Shown here: piece after piece, positions 11,060 to 22,793 of the stretch | How positions within the stretch are numbered: the stretch's first letter is position 1 | Layout of the letters: each line of letters opens with the position of its first letter | Assembly (NCBI GenBank): GCA_026874595.1 | Contig: CM049310.1 | Coordinates: 45,919,058-45,983,057, forward strand | Reading direction: 5' to 3' | From: Sipunculus nudus | Lineage: Eukaryota > Annelida > Sipuncula > Golfingiida > Sipunculidae | DNA length: 64,000 nucleotides | The notes under the pieces: generated by a model | What the model was told of the DNA's origin: nothing | Seen by the model: only the letters and a program-made list of their open reading frames with translations | Database searches by the model: none | Position numbers and translations under genes: made by a program

Positions 11060-12464
11060 TTTGCGTACATGTTAAAACCAGGATGTCACAGGCCGCATGT
11101 CGAAATTATGAGTATACAGCTAGTTAACAGAATAAACCAACCTGTGATGCTGCACCACCTTGTGCATGCAGCCTCTTGTACTTTGGCATTCAAACCTTTT
11201 TTTCATGCAGGTTTGTCCAGTGAACCGGACTCAGGCAGTCCTCAGAATGATCACCAGTGGGCATTCACCATACACCTGATTCCGCTTATTTTACAAGGGT
11301 TAAACAATGCCTACGTGGTGAGACGTCTTCTGGACATACTTTGAAGTAGCGTCTTGATTTATGTATTTGTGATAAAAGATATGGTACTGCTCACGTGAAT
11401 GCGGGTAGAACTTATTACTGGTGTCGTGCATAATTGACATGTTATTACAGTCCCTTTTCGGTGGACATAGCGTCATTTTTCCATCATCTGAAATAGTTTA
11501 TCTAATGGCAGGGTGGAAACCCCTCTAATGAGAGATCCAACTGTTAATATTTGATGATGAAAGTATTTTGATCATTTTGACAACCCTTCTCTTCAATGCC
11601 TACAGTCACTTGAAATAAACCAGACCATTTGTTAGATACGTCTTAGTGTACTTTCTCACAACACCTACCATATTTCGTTATGGCCCAGCATATTAATAAA
11701 TCTCCCTGTAAGCGCGTTCCGTTTTTGACAGAATACATATGGGTTTGTGATTGTGGGACAAGTCATGTGGCTCGGCAGGAAATGACGCCAGGTACCAAAG
11801 AGAAGGATTTGTATTTTGGTTTGTGCATTAACATGTAATCTTATATTTAAATTAGTCTTTTATGACATTATGCTCAGATTGTCTACTGTTAACAGAGAAA
11901 TCGATGCAATGAGATGGATGCCCAATTTCAGTTTTCTGTGCAACTATTGTCACAGCTCAAATGCCATCTTACTTTTTGGCTATGAGAAAATAAAACCAGG
12001 TTTACTGCCAACAATATATCGACCCACCCTTGGTGAATATCTGTTTGTGTAAATGTGTTGTGGGAGGATTAGGCAGATAGTTATGGAATAATTCAGCAGA
12101 TGGCAGCACAATGACACCCAGAATAGAGTCTTGATTCAGGAGGATAGACAGCCACCGCCTTGCTAAAAAAAATGTGTTAAGTTGCCTTCTAAAATTATTA
12201 ATCATTTACCATGCAATTTTTGGTGTATGAAAGAGGAATGTGTGAAAAACAATGATGGGACCCTTATGTATTTGACTGGTGCGATGGTGATGTCTTGAAC
12301 TACCTGTATTAAGAAATGAATTAAAGCGGTTTTGGATCCTTACAGAGAATTCAGAATTAACAGTGGAATAAGAGTCGTTGGATGTGAATACAGTGACCCG
12401 TTAAACCTCATCAAACTATAACGTGACTTTATCGTGTGCAAATGATTGGGATTCGGGGAAATCT

Positions 12465-12466
<2 letters not shown>

Positions 12467-12505
<39 letters not shown>
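12467..12505. repeat. (CT)n microsatellite
   Basis: Uninterrupted CT repeat. The homologous loci in units 2 (32604-32646) and 3 (55291-55349) differ in length and interruptions. Confidence 0.95.
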
Positions 12506-12507
<2 letters not shown>

Positions 12508-13690
12508 CATATATTATGATGTATGTCATGATATGAAATAATTCGACAAATAGCATATCCCAAAACTTGATTTAGAATATTAGCAAACGTTCCTGTACTC
12601 CGTTGGTAAAAATGTGTTGAAGGCTAATGACTGCAATACTAAATCAGCCATATTCCAATCAAACCTGCACAACTCTTTGGCAGTCAACCAGAAAGTTTCC
12701 TGAAATCATTGTTTATTCATCCGTCGCCAGATGCCAGCAATTCTTCGACAGAGGTTTTACATTTGGAAAAATCACATCGGGGGGCGCAATTTAAAAGGCA
12801 AGTGAATAATGGCTACCAACATAGTTTAAAACTCTAATGGGTATTAATAAATGATAACAACGCACAAATTAATTATCCTCAATACAATAACTATATTAAT
12901 ATATGGACGTATGTATAATTGGGGCTCATATATTTTTCAAAGCTTAAAAGGTTACATACGTCCCCACGGAAACCTGTTCAAGGGTAGAAACATAATGCCT
13001 ACAAGTATTCTCTTTCTCTTAATTTCAAATACTAAAACGATCTGTAAAGGACGTCTGTAAAGAATTTTTTTGCGCCAGAATCTACAGTGATAGCAGGGAC
13101 AGCCAGAAAGCACTGGGAGTTAAAATGTTCAAAGGCCAAAAAATAGATTGATCAAAACGTATACAGATCATTTCTTATCATCTCCCTCCCTCTCTCTCTC
13201 TTTTTCTCTCTCCCTCTCTCACTCGCTGCAAACCAAACACCCCACATTTTCATTGAAAATGCATTTACCAATGTTTTGTATGGGATCATGCGGACAAATA
13301 AAGTAAAAAACTTCTGCGAACAAGTAAATAACGACAGGCAGGATTACGATAGTACTAGCACCTGCTTGTCTGTCCGATCGCTGTATATATATATAACTTC
13401 TTTATAATATAAGGCAGCACTGACTGACCCCGTAGGGAATGCCTAAGTAAGTAATGTCTTGGCCTGTATGATACTGTCCGTAAAGGTTAGAAGACTATGG
13501 CACAAAAGGTTGTGTGGTCCGTGGAGAGTCCGAGTTGTGAATGCGTTTCGCTAGTGTAGCGATTTAAAGATCCTCCTCTCTGTGATTTCTATAAGCTTCA
13601 GGGCAAGAAGTGAATCGCCTTTGGTCATCAAGAAATCATCTACAACGTACAGGATGTGTTGTTATAAATGAATATATACATTTGTTACAA

Positions 13691-13810
13691 CTAGCAAAAG
13701 TCTCTTTCATCGATATACTTTTTATTGGTTAATTTGCCTTGGTATTCTACATGCCATTTTATACCACTCCAATCAAACCCCACAGACCTGGTAGAAGCAG
13801 CCAGAGGTTT
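13691..13810 (-). other. Weak candidate terminal exon (unit 1)
   Basis: On the minus strand a strong acceptor (a T-run then CATTACAG) is followed by 39 open codons and TAG, beginning K-P-L-A-A-S-T-R-S-V-G-F-D-W. The frame is open in all three units (33850-33969, 56550-56669) with two replacement differences. No upstream exon was found, and 39 open codons can occur by chance. Confidence 0.2.
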
Positions 13811-16800
13811 CTGTAATGAAAAAAAATACAGTTTATCGCAATATGAGCCCATTGGTTAAGACCTGCATATTGAAGTAAAAAATATACTGGGCTTACTAAC
13901 AATAGTTATTATATTGGTTCATATGTTAATGTTTCATATGTACCCCGCGTGTGACGTATGACGTGCTCCCTCAAGGAGAAAACTAGTCGTTCGAACCATT
14001 GGACAAACGTGCAACAGGTAAACCGCCCTGGTCTGAATCAGGGAGAAGGAAAAATAGTTATTGCATTTCTTAATGCCGGGGCGTCCAGTGAACAGCAAAC
14101 ACCTGCACTGATATTAACATGAAGGAAGCTTTGGTATCGTAAATTTACTTGAAAAGGTCCACTTATATAAGTATACAGGCGTTGGAACAAATTACGGTTT
14201 GTTTACGTAAGCGCTGCTTTAGGTGCCGTATATGCTCCATTCTGTGTTAAGCACGCGAAGTCTTTGTGTATTCGGGACTTCCGTCTGTATTTTTCGATTA
14301 TGTAATAATGTGAAACATGCTATATGATGGTTTCATTTAATTTGGTGCTAAGGTGATTTGCTTTTTACATATACATGACTTCCGTTATATCAGCAATGAA
14401 GTACCACACCTATTACCAAATGTAAAACCATTATTTGGTCTCTATTAACTACGCCTCTGATTAATATTTTGTTGTTGCTTTTACATTAATCAGAAAAGTG
14501 CAAATATCAACTGCCTTGATTATATCTATATTTAACTGTTTTCAAATGTAATTTAAATCAACAACGATCGAATAGTGCCGATGCAATGTTTCCGTCATAC
14601 CAGCTAACATATGGGCTATATTTTTGGAGTAGACTATAGGGAAATGTTTTTGTTAAATAATTTTATCATACATGATATTTTGGCCACCTTCGTTTTACCT
14701 GCAATTCAGCTGAGGCAAGAGGAAATGATATAGGTAACACCTGGGCACACTTGAAATATTTATGTCAAAGACCCCTCGATATGATAAATAAATACAAGCG
14801 AGAAAAACATAGTTGGCAACCTTGGCACATCCTGAGGTCAGCTCTATATTACTAATCGATTAGTTCGTTGTGCTTACTTCTATTCAAATAATTGCCAAAT
14901 CAGAGTTCAGTTGCTAGTATGTAAAACTAGGTCAACTTAATTACTAATTGGTTAAAAAAACTAGTTATTGTTACATCCTTAGTACTTAAAAACAAGGTCA
15001 TTCAAACGACAGTCGACGCCATTTAATAAGTAGGGTTAAGGGTAAATAAAGCAACGTGTTAATGTTATAATCAACTTTTAATGGAAATATGTCCAGTTCC
15101 TGCTCGGGGATTTCCAAAAGGGTTGATGTTTGCATGATGTTCTCCTACATGATGACTGGAAAGTGCATTTATGAGGCAATTTACCGTATTTGGAAAGAAG
15201 ATTTTCTTTTTTTTTTCCTGTTAAATACTGTAATATTTAGTTTTTGTTCTATTTTGTTATGATTTAGAGCTGTCAGTGAAAATCCATTTCCAGTAGGTAT
15301 GGCCTGACGCAACTGATGTAATGAAGCTAAAATTAGCATGCAAATAAAATAGCCCCTGTAATATCTGAAAGAACATCAATATCCTGATATCTTTGTCGCT
15401 TTATGCGAAAAGTAATCAGGAACCTGTGAAGACAATAATCGGTAGCACTACATATCAATGAACATTATGCACAGATCCAAATATGAACCTATCTTGAAAG
15501 GTTCCAGTTTAACACGGTGTATGGATTTTCAGCATTGTAGATCTGATTCATACCCTTAACTCTCCTACTGTCTCCCTTAATGCTGTGATGCAACCTGCAG
15601 TCATGTACAAATTTCCTTATCAAGGTTCAATATCATATTGAAACTTATGTCAATGGTGACTTTAAACTGGATATACAGTTTTGTTTACACATCATCGGTA
15701 TAGATATTTTCATTTTTTCTCAATACACAGAAACTTATGCACATAAACTGACCGAATATCAAAGGGAATATTAATTTTTAAGAAATTATCAATAAATGTG
15801 ACTACCTTATTTGTTTAATGCAAGGATATATTGCTCTCAAAAGACACTGCCGCGATATAATTATTTAGTGCAGAACAGTATGTGTCAAAATTACGTTTAA
15901 CATGGTGTTAGGAACGAACCGTTTCAATGATTCCCTCATGGCCTGTGCATTACCATAAATCAAAGCTACGTGTCCTGTATTAATGTACACAGCGTCAGGA
16001 ACAGCCAATTACTTTGGGCCTATCTTTAAGCACTTTTAAGCACTGTCACAATTTAGGAAGCACATCCCATTTATAGCACTACGCAATAAGCAGGATTTAA
16101 ATCGTTATTATTCCATTTTTATCTGCTGAGTTGAACAAGTGACCGGTCAGATTTAACTTTCAGTGAATACACCCCTGCTAGCCTAAATTTCTAGCTTCTA
16201 GCAGAGTCTGCAGCTAAGAGGTTTCATGCATATCAAGAACAGACAACAGTGGTTTAGATCAACATAGAATTAATTCTCTATGTGACATTATAAAGCTTGT
16301 GCCCTGTAAACATTTCCTACTGACCATAACATGTGTCCGATATTAATGGGTCTGTGTATGGATCTAGTTGACTAGGTCTCACGCACTGTACTCCCCAAAT
16401 AAATTTTTCAGTTGTCAGGTTATTTACCAAAGCACATGTATTTTAAAATAAACCATTCGGGGCGTGGGATGATGATATTTCCTTTATTACTGTGTACATA
16501 GGAAAGAAAACATTGACGAAATCTCCTCAAAGAATTTCAAAAATTCGCTCTGATGTCTGAACTACACGTAATGACTTCTGAAATATTACTAATACCATGC
16601 ATATAAAAACCTAAAATCCAGAAGTCTTAATAATAACAGATCATTCTTATCAAATGGATACCTTCATTCTCATTCAGTAGACAGTGCCACCAACAGATTA
16701 TGGACTTATCCTTTAAAGAGTTGTTTTATGAAAAGAATTAATAAATTAATAAAAAAAAAAATAATAAATAATAACATTTTCAGCTCAACTCTGTTAACCA

Positions 16801-18184
16801 TGGCTAATAAGGTAATTACTTATATTCATGATCAGTTGAAATGCTAAATTTGGTAGCAACAGGTCTAATATATGTCAAGACTGAAAAGCAGCATATTCCT
16901 TAAGCACCCCCCTATATACCTTCTCATTTCGAGTAGAACTTTCCATAGCTAAAGCTATCAACAACTGGTATACACCAAGCTGGGATTAAAGTAAATATGC
17001 AACCCCCCCCCCCCCCCTAACTTAAGAAAGTACAGATGCAGCATGGCTTGCCAAAAGAACATGTCTCAAATGATATAGGTCAGGACCCTTTGGCTGGTCC
17101 TAATTTTATCTTTTCTACTCAAGAGTCGATTTAAGATACTAAGACATGAGATAAATACCTAGTTCGTTATGTGAAGGAAATATTATCTGCCTACATGTCA
17201 GTGTAGTTCAGCAGTGTAATTCAAATACATGAAAATGCAGTTAAATACTCTTACCAAAAGAAAAAGGTCACGGAAACGAGCGTTATATACTGCGATTAGT
17301 CACGTATCCACAAGATTTTAAAAAGTCTACCTAGTTGGGATACTTTTATACAGGTAAAACGATACATGTTTACATATAGAGGTAACCAGGAATAAATTAT
17401 TATTGGAGCATATGAGTACTATGTCAAAACTTGTTTGATGATAGGAAATTTTATTTTTGATCAATAGGAAAGTGGTCATTCCTACAATGTTTATGATAAT
17501 GAAATAAAATTAGACATGTTAATGTGGTTTGTTATAGTTTGGGTAAGCATATTAAGAATTATAGCTGTATTGCATACTTGAAATCGTAGACGTGGTTAAT
17601 GATGAAGGGAATGATCATTATTAGAGTGTTATGCACTGATATGAAAAAGTCGAGGAATTTAGTGCTAAATAAAAATAAAAAAAGACATTCAAGGATATCT
17701 GATTAAAGATCAGCTATGCGGAATGGCTAATTAATTAGGATGCTCTCTATTAAGCTAACATTTGCACTGCAGTGAAACTCGGCGAGATTAGTGACTTGGG
17801 TCAAATGTAAGTACAATACTAAGTGGTCGCTGTTACGGGGCTACATTAACTTGGACCAGAAAATATGCACATAATTCTGAATTCAAGGGTGGTCGGATTT
17901 ATGAGTCATTTATCATCGAATTAACACTTAAAATGTAAGGGACCAAGAAGTCTTCGATATTGTAGGGTGGTTGCAATTTCGAAATGGTTGAAAGGCAGTT
18001 AAGGTTCCACTGTATTCAATAAAACTTCCTTCCTTTGATACCAAATAAATCAATAAACAAAATATAAAGATTTTTTTGCAGTGAACGGAAACATTGAAAA
18101 AGAGGTTTACTATGTAAACGAAGGTTAACACGTATAAGTTGTCCAAGTGGGGTTTCCCTATCCACATGACGTGAAATCGTTAAC

Positions 18185-18308
18185 CACGTGATTCCAAGGT
18201 GTCACGTGATTGCTACCTGAATAGCCTTCACGTTTTAGTGGTACAAAAGCAAACGTTACCGCCTGCTCCACCACACAGAGTGAGATTCCAAGCAAGAATT
18301 CAAGACAG
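18185..18308 (+). promoter_or_regulatory. Putative promoter and untranslated first exon of the unit 2 gene
   Basis: Two E-boxes (CACGTG at 18185-18190 and, within GTCACGTGAT, at 18203-18208) are followed by a weak TATA-like TACAAAAG at about 18242, then exon-like sequence ending CAAGACAG before the donor GTCAGT at 18309. It repeats in every unit 2.8-4 kb upstream of the ATG exon. An acceptor CTATTAG about 20 nt before that ATG could complete the splice. TCACGTGA boxes are bound by USF/MiT-type bHLH factors in animals; the link to this gene is inference. Confidence 0.35.
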
Positions 18309-18851
18309 GTCAGTGTATTTCGTCTTTTTGTTGAATTAATAAACATGCAGGATTATTATGACTACATCCAATTACATTTAGAATATGTACAGTATGTCAA
18401 TGTGACTCGTTATCGTCGTGAACACGGACGATCTGATAATATTTTTATTTTATTCCTCTTTGAGTAGAAACCAAATTTCATTTTTCTAATTTTTCAAGGG
18501 TTCCTTCAACTCAGTTATCCAGTTGGTAAATAAGAAGCCTACAATGGCTGCTTTTTATAATCATTTCATTTTTGTTGGAGGTAACTGCCTCCTTTTTTCA
18601 TGTTAGCTTAACTAAGTATATGTTCATCTGCAGAATTCCTTTCCGGTTTCAGAATTCGTGACAGGGCAGTATCACACGCTTCCTTTCACTTTATATCATG
18701 GTGTTAACCAGGCCCGGTGAATGCCGCACAAGCAAGTCCTTGATGTGAAATCATCCCCATTGCTAGGTTTAATACATAGGAACCCCGTAAGGTACACTCG
18801 TTTGTGAGTGAAGTAAGACCGTTGGGCAGGACTTGCCATTTAAAATGTAGA

Positions 18852-18975
18852 GCATTCACACCTGGTGGGGCGACCGCAAAAAAATCTCACCGACCCTGCT
18901 GGGATTCCAACTCACAATCACCCGGCTTTCAGTATTGCGCTCAACCCCTGAACCATAGAAGCCGGTTACAATGTG
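18852..18975 (-). repeat. tRNA-derived SINE (unit 1)
   Basis: On the minus strand a box-A-like TGGTTCAGGGG is followed about 35 nt later by a box-B-like GTTGGAATCCC, then a conserved tail through GCGGTCGCCCCACCAGGTG. Copies lie at the same place in units 2 and 3. Confidence 0.6.
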
Positions 18976-19238
18976 CGCTGGTATATTTAAAGCGTAAGGG
19001 TTAATATTTTTTTTAATCGGTTAGGCTGCCTTGCATTCCAAGAACATTGTACTGTTACTCGTACCGTCACCACAGCATGCACCATTCCCTCAACAACAAA
19101 AAGTAACACATGGCTGAGAGAATTAACTTTGTACATATTGTATATTACCAAAGATAATTAGGCAACAGATTATAAACTTGGTGTTGCTGAAAAAAAAGAC
19201 ACAAATCGTGATCCATCAATCAATAATAAATTTTAAAA

Positions 19239-19512
19239 ATCTGCATTCTAAGGAATGCAAGCCTCCGCCATGCCGGTTTCCCTTTTGTGGGAAGCCCCTA
19301 AAATCGTGTTTGTATTGACTTATTCACCCATATTTCCAGATTTATCCTTATATAAATGAATGCACATTTGTAAATCTTCCTTGATACCGTTCCTGAATCC
19401 GGATCATGTGCCTGATCCACACCAACATGGGAACGATTTTTAGCTCTTTCCCAAAATTCCCTGAACTGTTTAATGAGATTCCGTTAATGAATACGCGAGT
19501 TGTTGTGAACGG
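19239..19512 (-). pseudogene. Decayed relative of the 108-codon ORF (unit 1)
   Basis: It aligns with 8999-9297 over about 270 bp (shared CCGGATCATG, GATCCACACCAACAT, and CCCTTTTGTGG blocks). The corresponding frame keeps V-G-V-D-x-x-H-D-P-D-S-G-T but then meets a TAG. Confidence 0.5.
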
Positions 19513-20079
19513 ACACACAAACACACACAAAATTGGAGGGGATGAATGCATACTTCTGGCGGACGAAACAATGTTTAAGTAATGAAAAAAATCTTATAAC
19601 TGATACAAGAATTGTTTTCCTTAGACAAAAGGATGCATATCAGATGTATATCAGAGCTACAATTGATAACTCTACACTCTGCTCGGAGTTCTTCCTTCTG
19701 TTGAAGTTTTCATCCTCCCCTTAAGTTCTAAACGGGATTATTCCGAAACTATTAAAATAATGTCCTCTTTGTTATTTTAACAGCTTCCAGTTAACGGATC
19801 TGTAGTAAAATTATTTGACGAAGAAGACAAATGTAAAAGAAAACATTGGTAACTCACGATAGGCGAGTGCAAAGGCAGGTTTGTTCATGTATCCGCAATG
19901 TTAACGCAAAAGTTACTCTCTCAGCAGTGTGAGTTGTAGATAGAACTGTCTAATTTTGAAACTTCTTTAGTTTGTCGATAATTTTATATATAACAAATCT
20001 TAAGGCAAGTAAAGGTCAAGATTCTTAATGATAGTAGGAGCTGACTTCTAATAACTACCTGTTTTTCGACGATCCCTAG

Positions 20080-20349
20080 CTTGAGACATCGGATGTGCCA
20101 TATCGGTATTTCAAACAAAGTGCACCTTCCGGACACGGTTTTGACGAGTAAAGTTTCGTGTTTGTGTATAATGTATTCTTGGATAATTTTACTATGAATG
20201 TTTACGGATCTAAACACGACTCATCTAAATTTATCATGGACCTTGTTACCTGGGGACGTTCCAGTCACATTTTTCCCTGGATAAAACACAATTTTTCAAT
20301 TCTGTTAATCAGTTCTTTGTTTCATCATATTTTCCTCAATAACATATAA
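20080..20349 (+). pseudogene. Alpha/beta-hydrolase-like C-terminal exon, frameshifted (unit 1)
   Basis: It is homologous to the open segment at 63104-63350. Relative to unit 3 it has an extra five bases after TGTGTATA and one T fewer in the T-run after GTCACA, so the frame is broken. See the unit 3 entry for the domain argument. Confidence 0.3.
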
Positions 20350-21034
20350 ATTATGAATCTTATATTGAGAAAATAAAAGATGTCACATGTGTCAATGGTC
20401 TGATTGAATTGGCTTAAATATTAGTCCGTGTTTATTAAATGTTTAAATCTAATGTAAAATATTAATTATATTTTGCTTAAAAATGGTTGAGCAAAATCAG
20501 CTTCGTTCAATGATATAAATATTTGTTAATATATTGTTGGAGCATGGGAAGATAAATACTCTGAAAGATGTTGTCCTGAGAATTAGAGCGGGTGTCCTCA
20601 TTCCGAGGTGGGGGGGGGGGGACGATTCTTGGTACTCCGTTAATAGCTTTGTCCCCTTAAGTTTCCCATCACAGAAGTAAAAAATATTCAGTGTAATTCA
20701 AAGAATACTAGAATATAGAATACAAACTATTTAGTTTTTAAAATATCTTCCTATAATATAGGTGAAAGTGGTGTGCATTATTTATGATTCATTGTTTAGT
20801 ATAACTCAAGCGGGGAAAATGCAGGACCCTGAGGCAGCGGATGGTGAAAGTATACTTTTGTTGGATTAAAACAATTATGCCCCCTGTGTTATCTTCGCGC
20901 TCTTTTCACATCTCAAGAGAAAAGTTAATGGCGGGATTTGAATAGACAACAATTAATAACAAATTTTGTTTATTGAGGATATCCCAAAATTATAAAGATA
21001 TATCTACATGTTCTATTTATTCACACACACACAT

Positions 21035-21066
<32 letters not shown>

Positions 21067-21096
21067 ATGATCTATTAGAATACTGGCGGAGACAAG

Positions 21097-21229
21097 ATGG
21101 GTGAAGCGTCTGTTGTCCTCTGGTTCTTCCTGGCTTTATTGTATGTGAGCACGCCGTCCAGTGGTAAAGCCGCCAACTTTAGCAAGCAGACAAGGAGGGG
21201 AGCTGTTGTCGGCCCAGCTTTCAGTAACG
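21097..21229 (+). CDS. Exon 1 (unit 2): signal peptide and dibasic site
   Basis: 133 nt from ATG (context ACAAGATGG) to the donor GTAACC, leaving in phase 1. The only difference from unit 3 is a silent change in a Val codon (GTC/GTT). Confidence 0.8.
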
Positions 21230-21659
21230 GTAACCACTGTTTTATTTTCAATTAAATAACTCTCATAATTCTCAGCTCTTTCCTATTAATGTTTTCTTGC
21301 TGTTGATTTCTTGCCTTTGACAAACACGCACATTTTCACCAATGTTTCTTTCATCAAGAGGGAACTATGTTCTCTGTATTGAAATGTTTTGCAAAAAGAT
21401 TTGTGTGAGAAGTTACTGCTTTTCTGATCTTAATCCTATGTGATGGCGTCGTCTGTACATAAATATCGCCTGATCTTGTTTAGATATATTCCTAATTATA
21501 TTGATATAGTTCAATTATATAATTAAATAACTTTCAACCTTTTGTGTTAACATGGCTGTACATTTAAGGAAAGAATTTCAATACAGGTAACACCTATAAC
21601 ATAAATACATACGTTGCTGTTTAATTCGACACTGCGTGAGATGAACAATTTGATTGCAG

Positions 21660-21930
21660 GTAACGGCAGACACTTTGACATCAACTTCTGTTCAGCCATC
21701 AGTGGTGACGGACAGGGTCTGGTTGTCTTGGAGACCAAGCCCTCTTCCTCTTGGCCGACAGATAAGTTCTGTCTGGCTGTGGCAGAGGGCGCTGCAGGAA
21801 CCGGAAACTACAATCTAACCTTGCAGCTTTTTAACGATCTTGGATTCGGCAATGACATTTTTAATACCGGTCACCTTGGTGTTGCATTTAACGTCCACGA
21901 TTCCATGAACTATGACTTCATCTATTTCCA
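21660..21930 (+). CDS. Exon 2 (unit 2): first half of domain 1
   Basis: 271 nt, entered in phase 1 after GATTGCAG and left in phase 2 at the donor GTAGGT. Cysteines lie in I-N-F-C and D-K-F-C-L. Reading through the donor gives an immediate TAG, so splicing is required. The two differences from unit 3 are both silent (GGA/GGT, CAG/CAA). Confidence 0.85.
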
Positions 21931-22020
21931 GTAGGTAAAACTGGAGCTTGGCTGTTGATGTTTGCCCATTTTCGATATCATATGATATAAATAGAAATGG
22001 CACATGAATGCAAGGAAAAG

Positions 22021-22090
22021 TCGGTTCAGTGCCGATGGCAAACAAACCTATTTCCTTACGATTGCCGATCGCCTGCTCTGTCCACGGAGC
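22021..22090 (-). repeat. tRNA-like SINE fragment in intron 2 (unit 2)
   Basis: On the minus strand GGACAGAGCAGGCGATCGGC, a following AATCGTAAGG, then GGTTTG (in unit 3 GGTTTGATTGCC) resemble the D, anticodon and T arms of a tRNA. The unit 3 copy is at 44808-44875. Confidence 0.5.
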
Positions 22091-22287
22091 TGCAGCTGAT
22101 CCCCAACCCCTCTGTTTATTTGCGCACTTAATAGGAATAATGGAAAGGACGTCAAAGAGCTACACACTACATGTGTCGGCCCAGCAGGGAGAACTGATGG
22201 CCTGATATGGAGTGCGGCATATATTTTTTTAGAGAGAATAACTTTTCAAACATCTCCATTTCTATTACAGTGTGTTAGTACCCAGAA

Positions 22288-22365
22288 GGGTTGGGTTCTA
22301 AAATGACTGGCGATCTGAAGATCATGGTTTTGATTCCGTATGGAGTGTATTTTCTGTATATTCAT

Positions 22366-22406
<41 letters not shown>
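22288..22406 (+). repeat. SINE fragment followed by (CT)n microsatellite, intron 2 (unit 2)
   Basis: The tRNA-like core CTGGCGATCTGAAGATCATG with TTTTGATTCCG precedes a CT run at 22367-22406, which ends about 110 bp before exon 3. The unit 3 CT run (about 45149-45174) is shorter. Confidence 0.6.
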
Positions 22407-22408
<2 letters not shown>

Positions 22409-22515
22409 TTTTTCCACCGCACTTGTAAGGTATTTATACGGTCACAGAGTAAAGATTTATATATTCAGGTGTAGGCCTATTTAGATTAGTATCATTTCGG
22501 ATGAGCTTTTTTCAG

Positions 22516-22793
22516 AACCTACGGTTCGTCGCACTGCTATTACGCTGGTAACGTCGAGGAGACTATAAGAGTCCGAACACAAACATCCACTTGTCCCCAG
22601 GGGCCTCCTAAAAGCCGGCAGTGGTTCACTGTTCACCTCCAGGTGGCGGACCGTTCCACTAGAGTGTACCTAGATGGTGTCCGGGTAGTCACGTTCCCTC
22701 ATCACCATGACAATATTGCCAGAGGCGGTGTTATTGTAGTCAATGGTTACAGGAATCAGGTGTTCTTCCGTGGCTATGATATCAAACTTTGGG
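22516..22793 (+). CDS. Exon 3 (unit 2): second half of domain 1
   Basis: 278 nt, entered in phase 2 after TTTTCAG and left in phase 1 at the donor GTGAGT. It encodes T-Y-G-S-S-H-C, S-T-C-P-Q-G-P-P-K-S, W-F-T-V-H-L-Q-V, V-Y-L-D-G-V-R-V and G-G-V-I-V-V-N-G-Y. It is fully open here but frameshifted in unit 3. Confidence 0.8.

Larger units (their letters stand above)
11060..18180. other. Intergenic stretch (unit 1), almost no coding signal
   Basis: About 7 kb with no ORF above 91 codons and no recognised domain. It holds a CT microsatellite (12467-12505), a CT-rich tract (13187-13223), one weak minus-strand terminal-exon candidate (13691-13810), and a C-run near 17003. It is shared with units 2 and 3 apart from indels. 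Confidence 0.55.

Noticed and set aside
11069-11344. 91-codon plus-strand ORF next to the minus-strand ATG exon
   Set aside because: No splice context supports it. It is probably the promoter side of the minus-strand candidate gene.
11816-12052. 78-codon plus-strand ORF conserved in all units
   Set aside because: Conservation is no greater than in surrounding noncoding sequence, and there is no motif or splice signal.
12467-12505. Possible CRISPR-like or regulatory direct repeat
   Set aside because: It is a simple CT microsatellite with no spacers, and the genome is eukaryotic.
15110-15190. Minus-strand acceptor-like CTTTCCAG followed by about 26 open codons
   Set aside because: Too short to separate from chance, and the reading differs at its end between units.
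22021-22090. Functional tRNA gene
   Set aside because: The cloverleaf is incomplete, with poor acceptor-stem pairing and a degenerate T arm. It fits a tRNA-derived SINE better.
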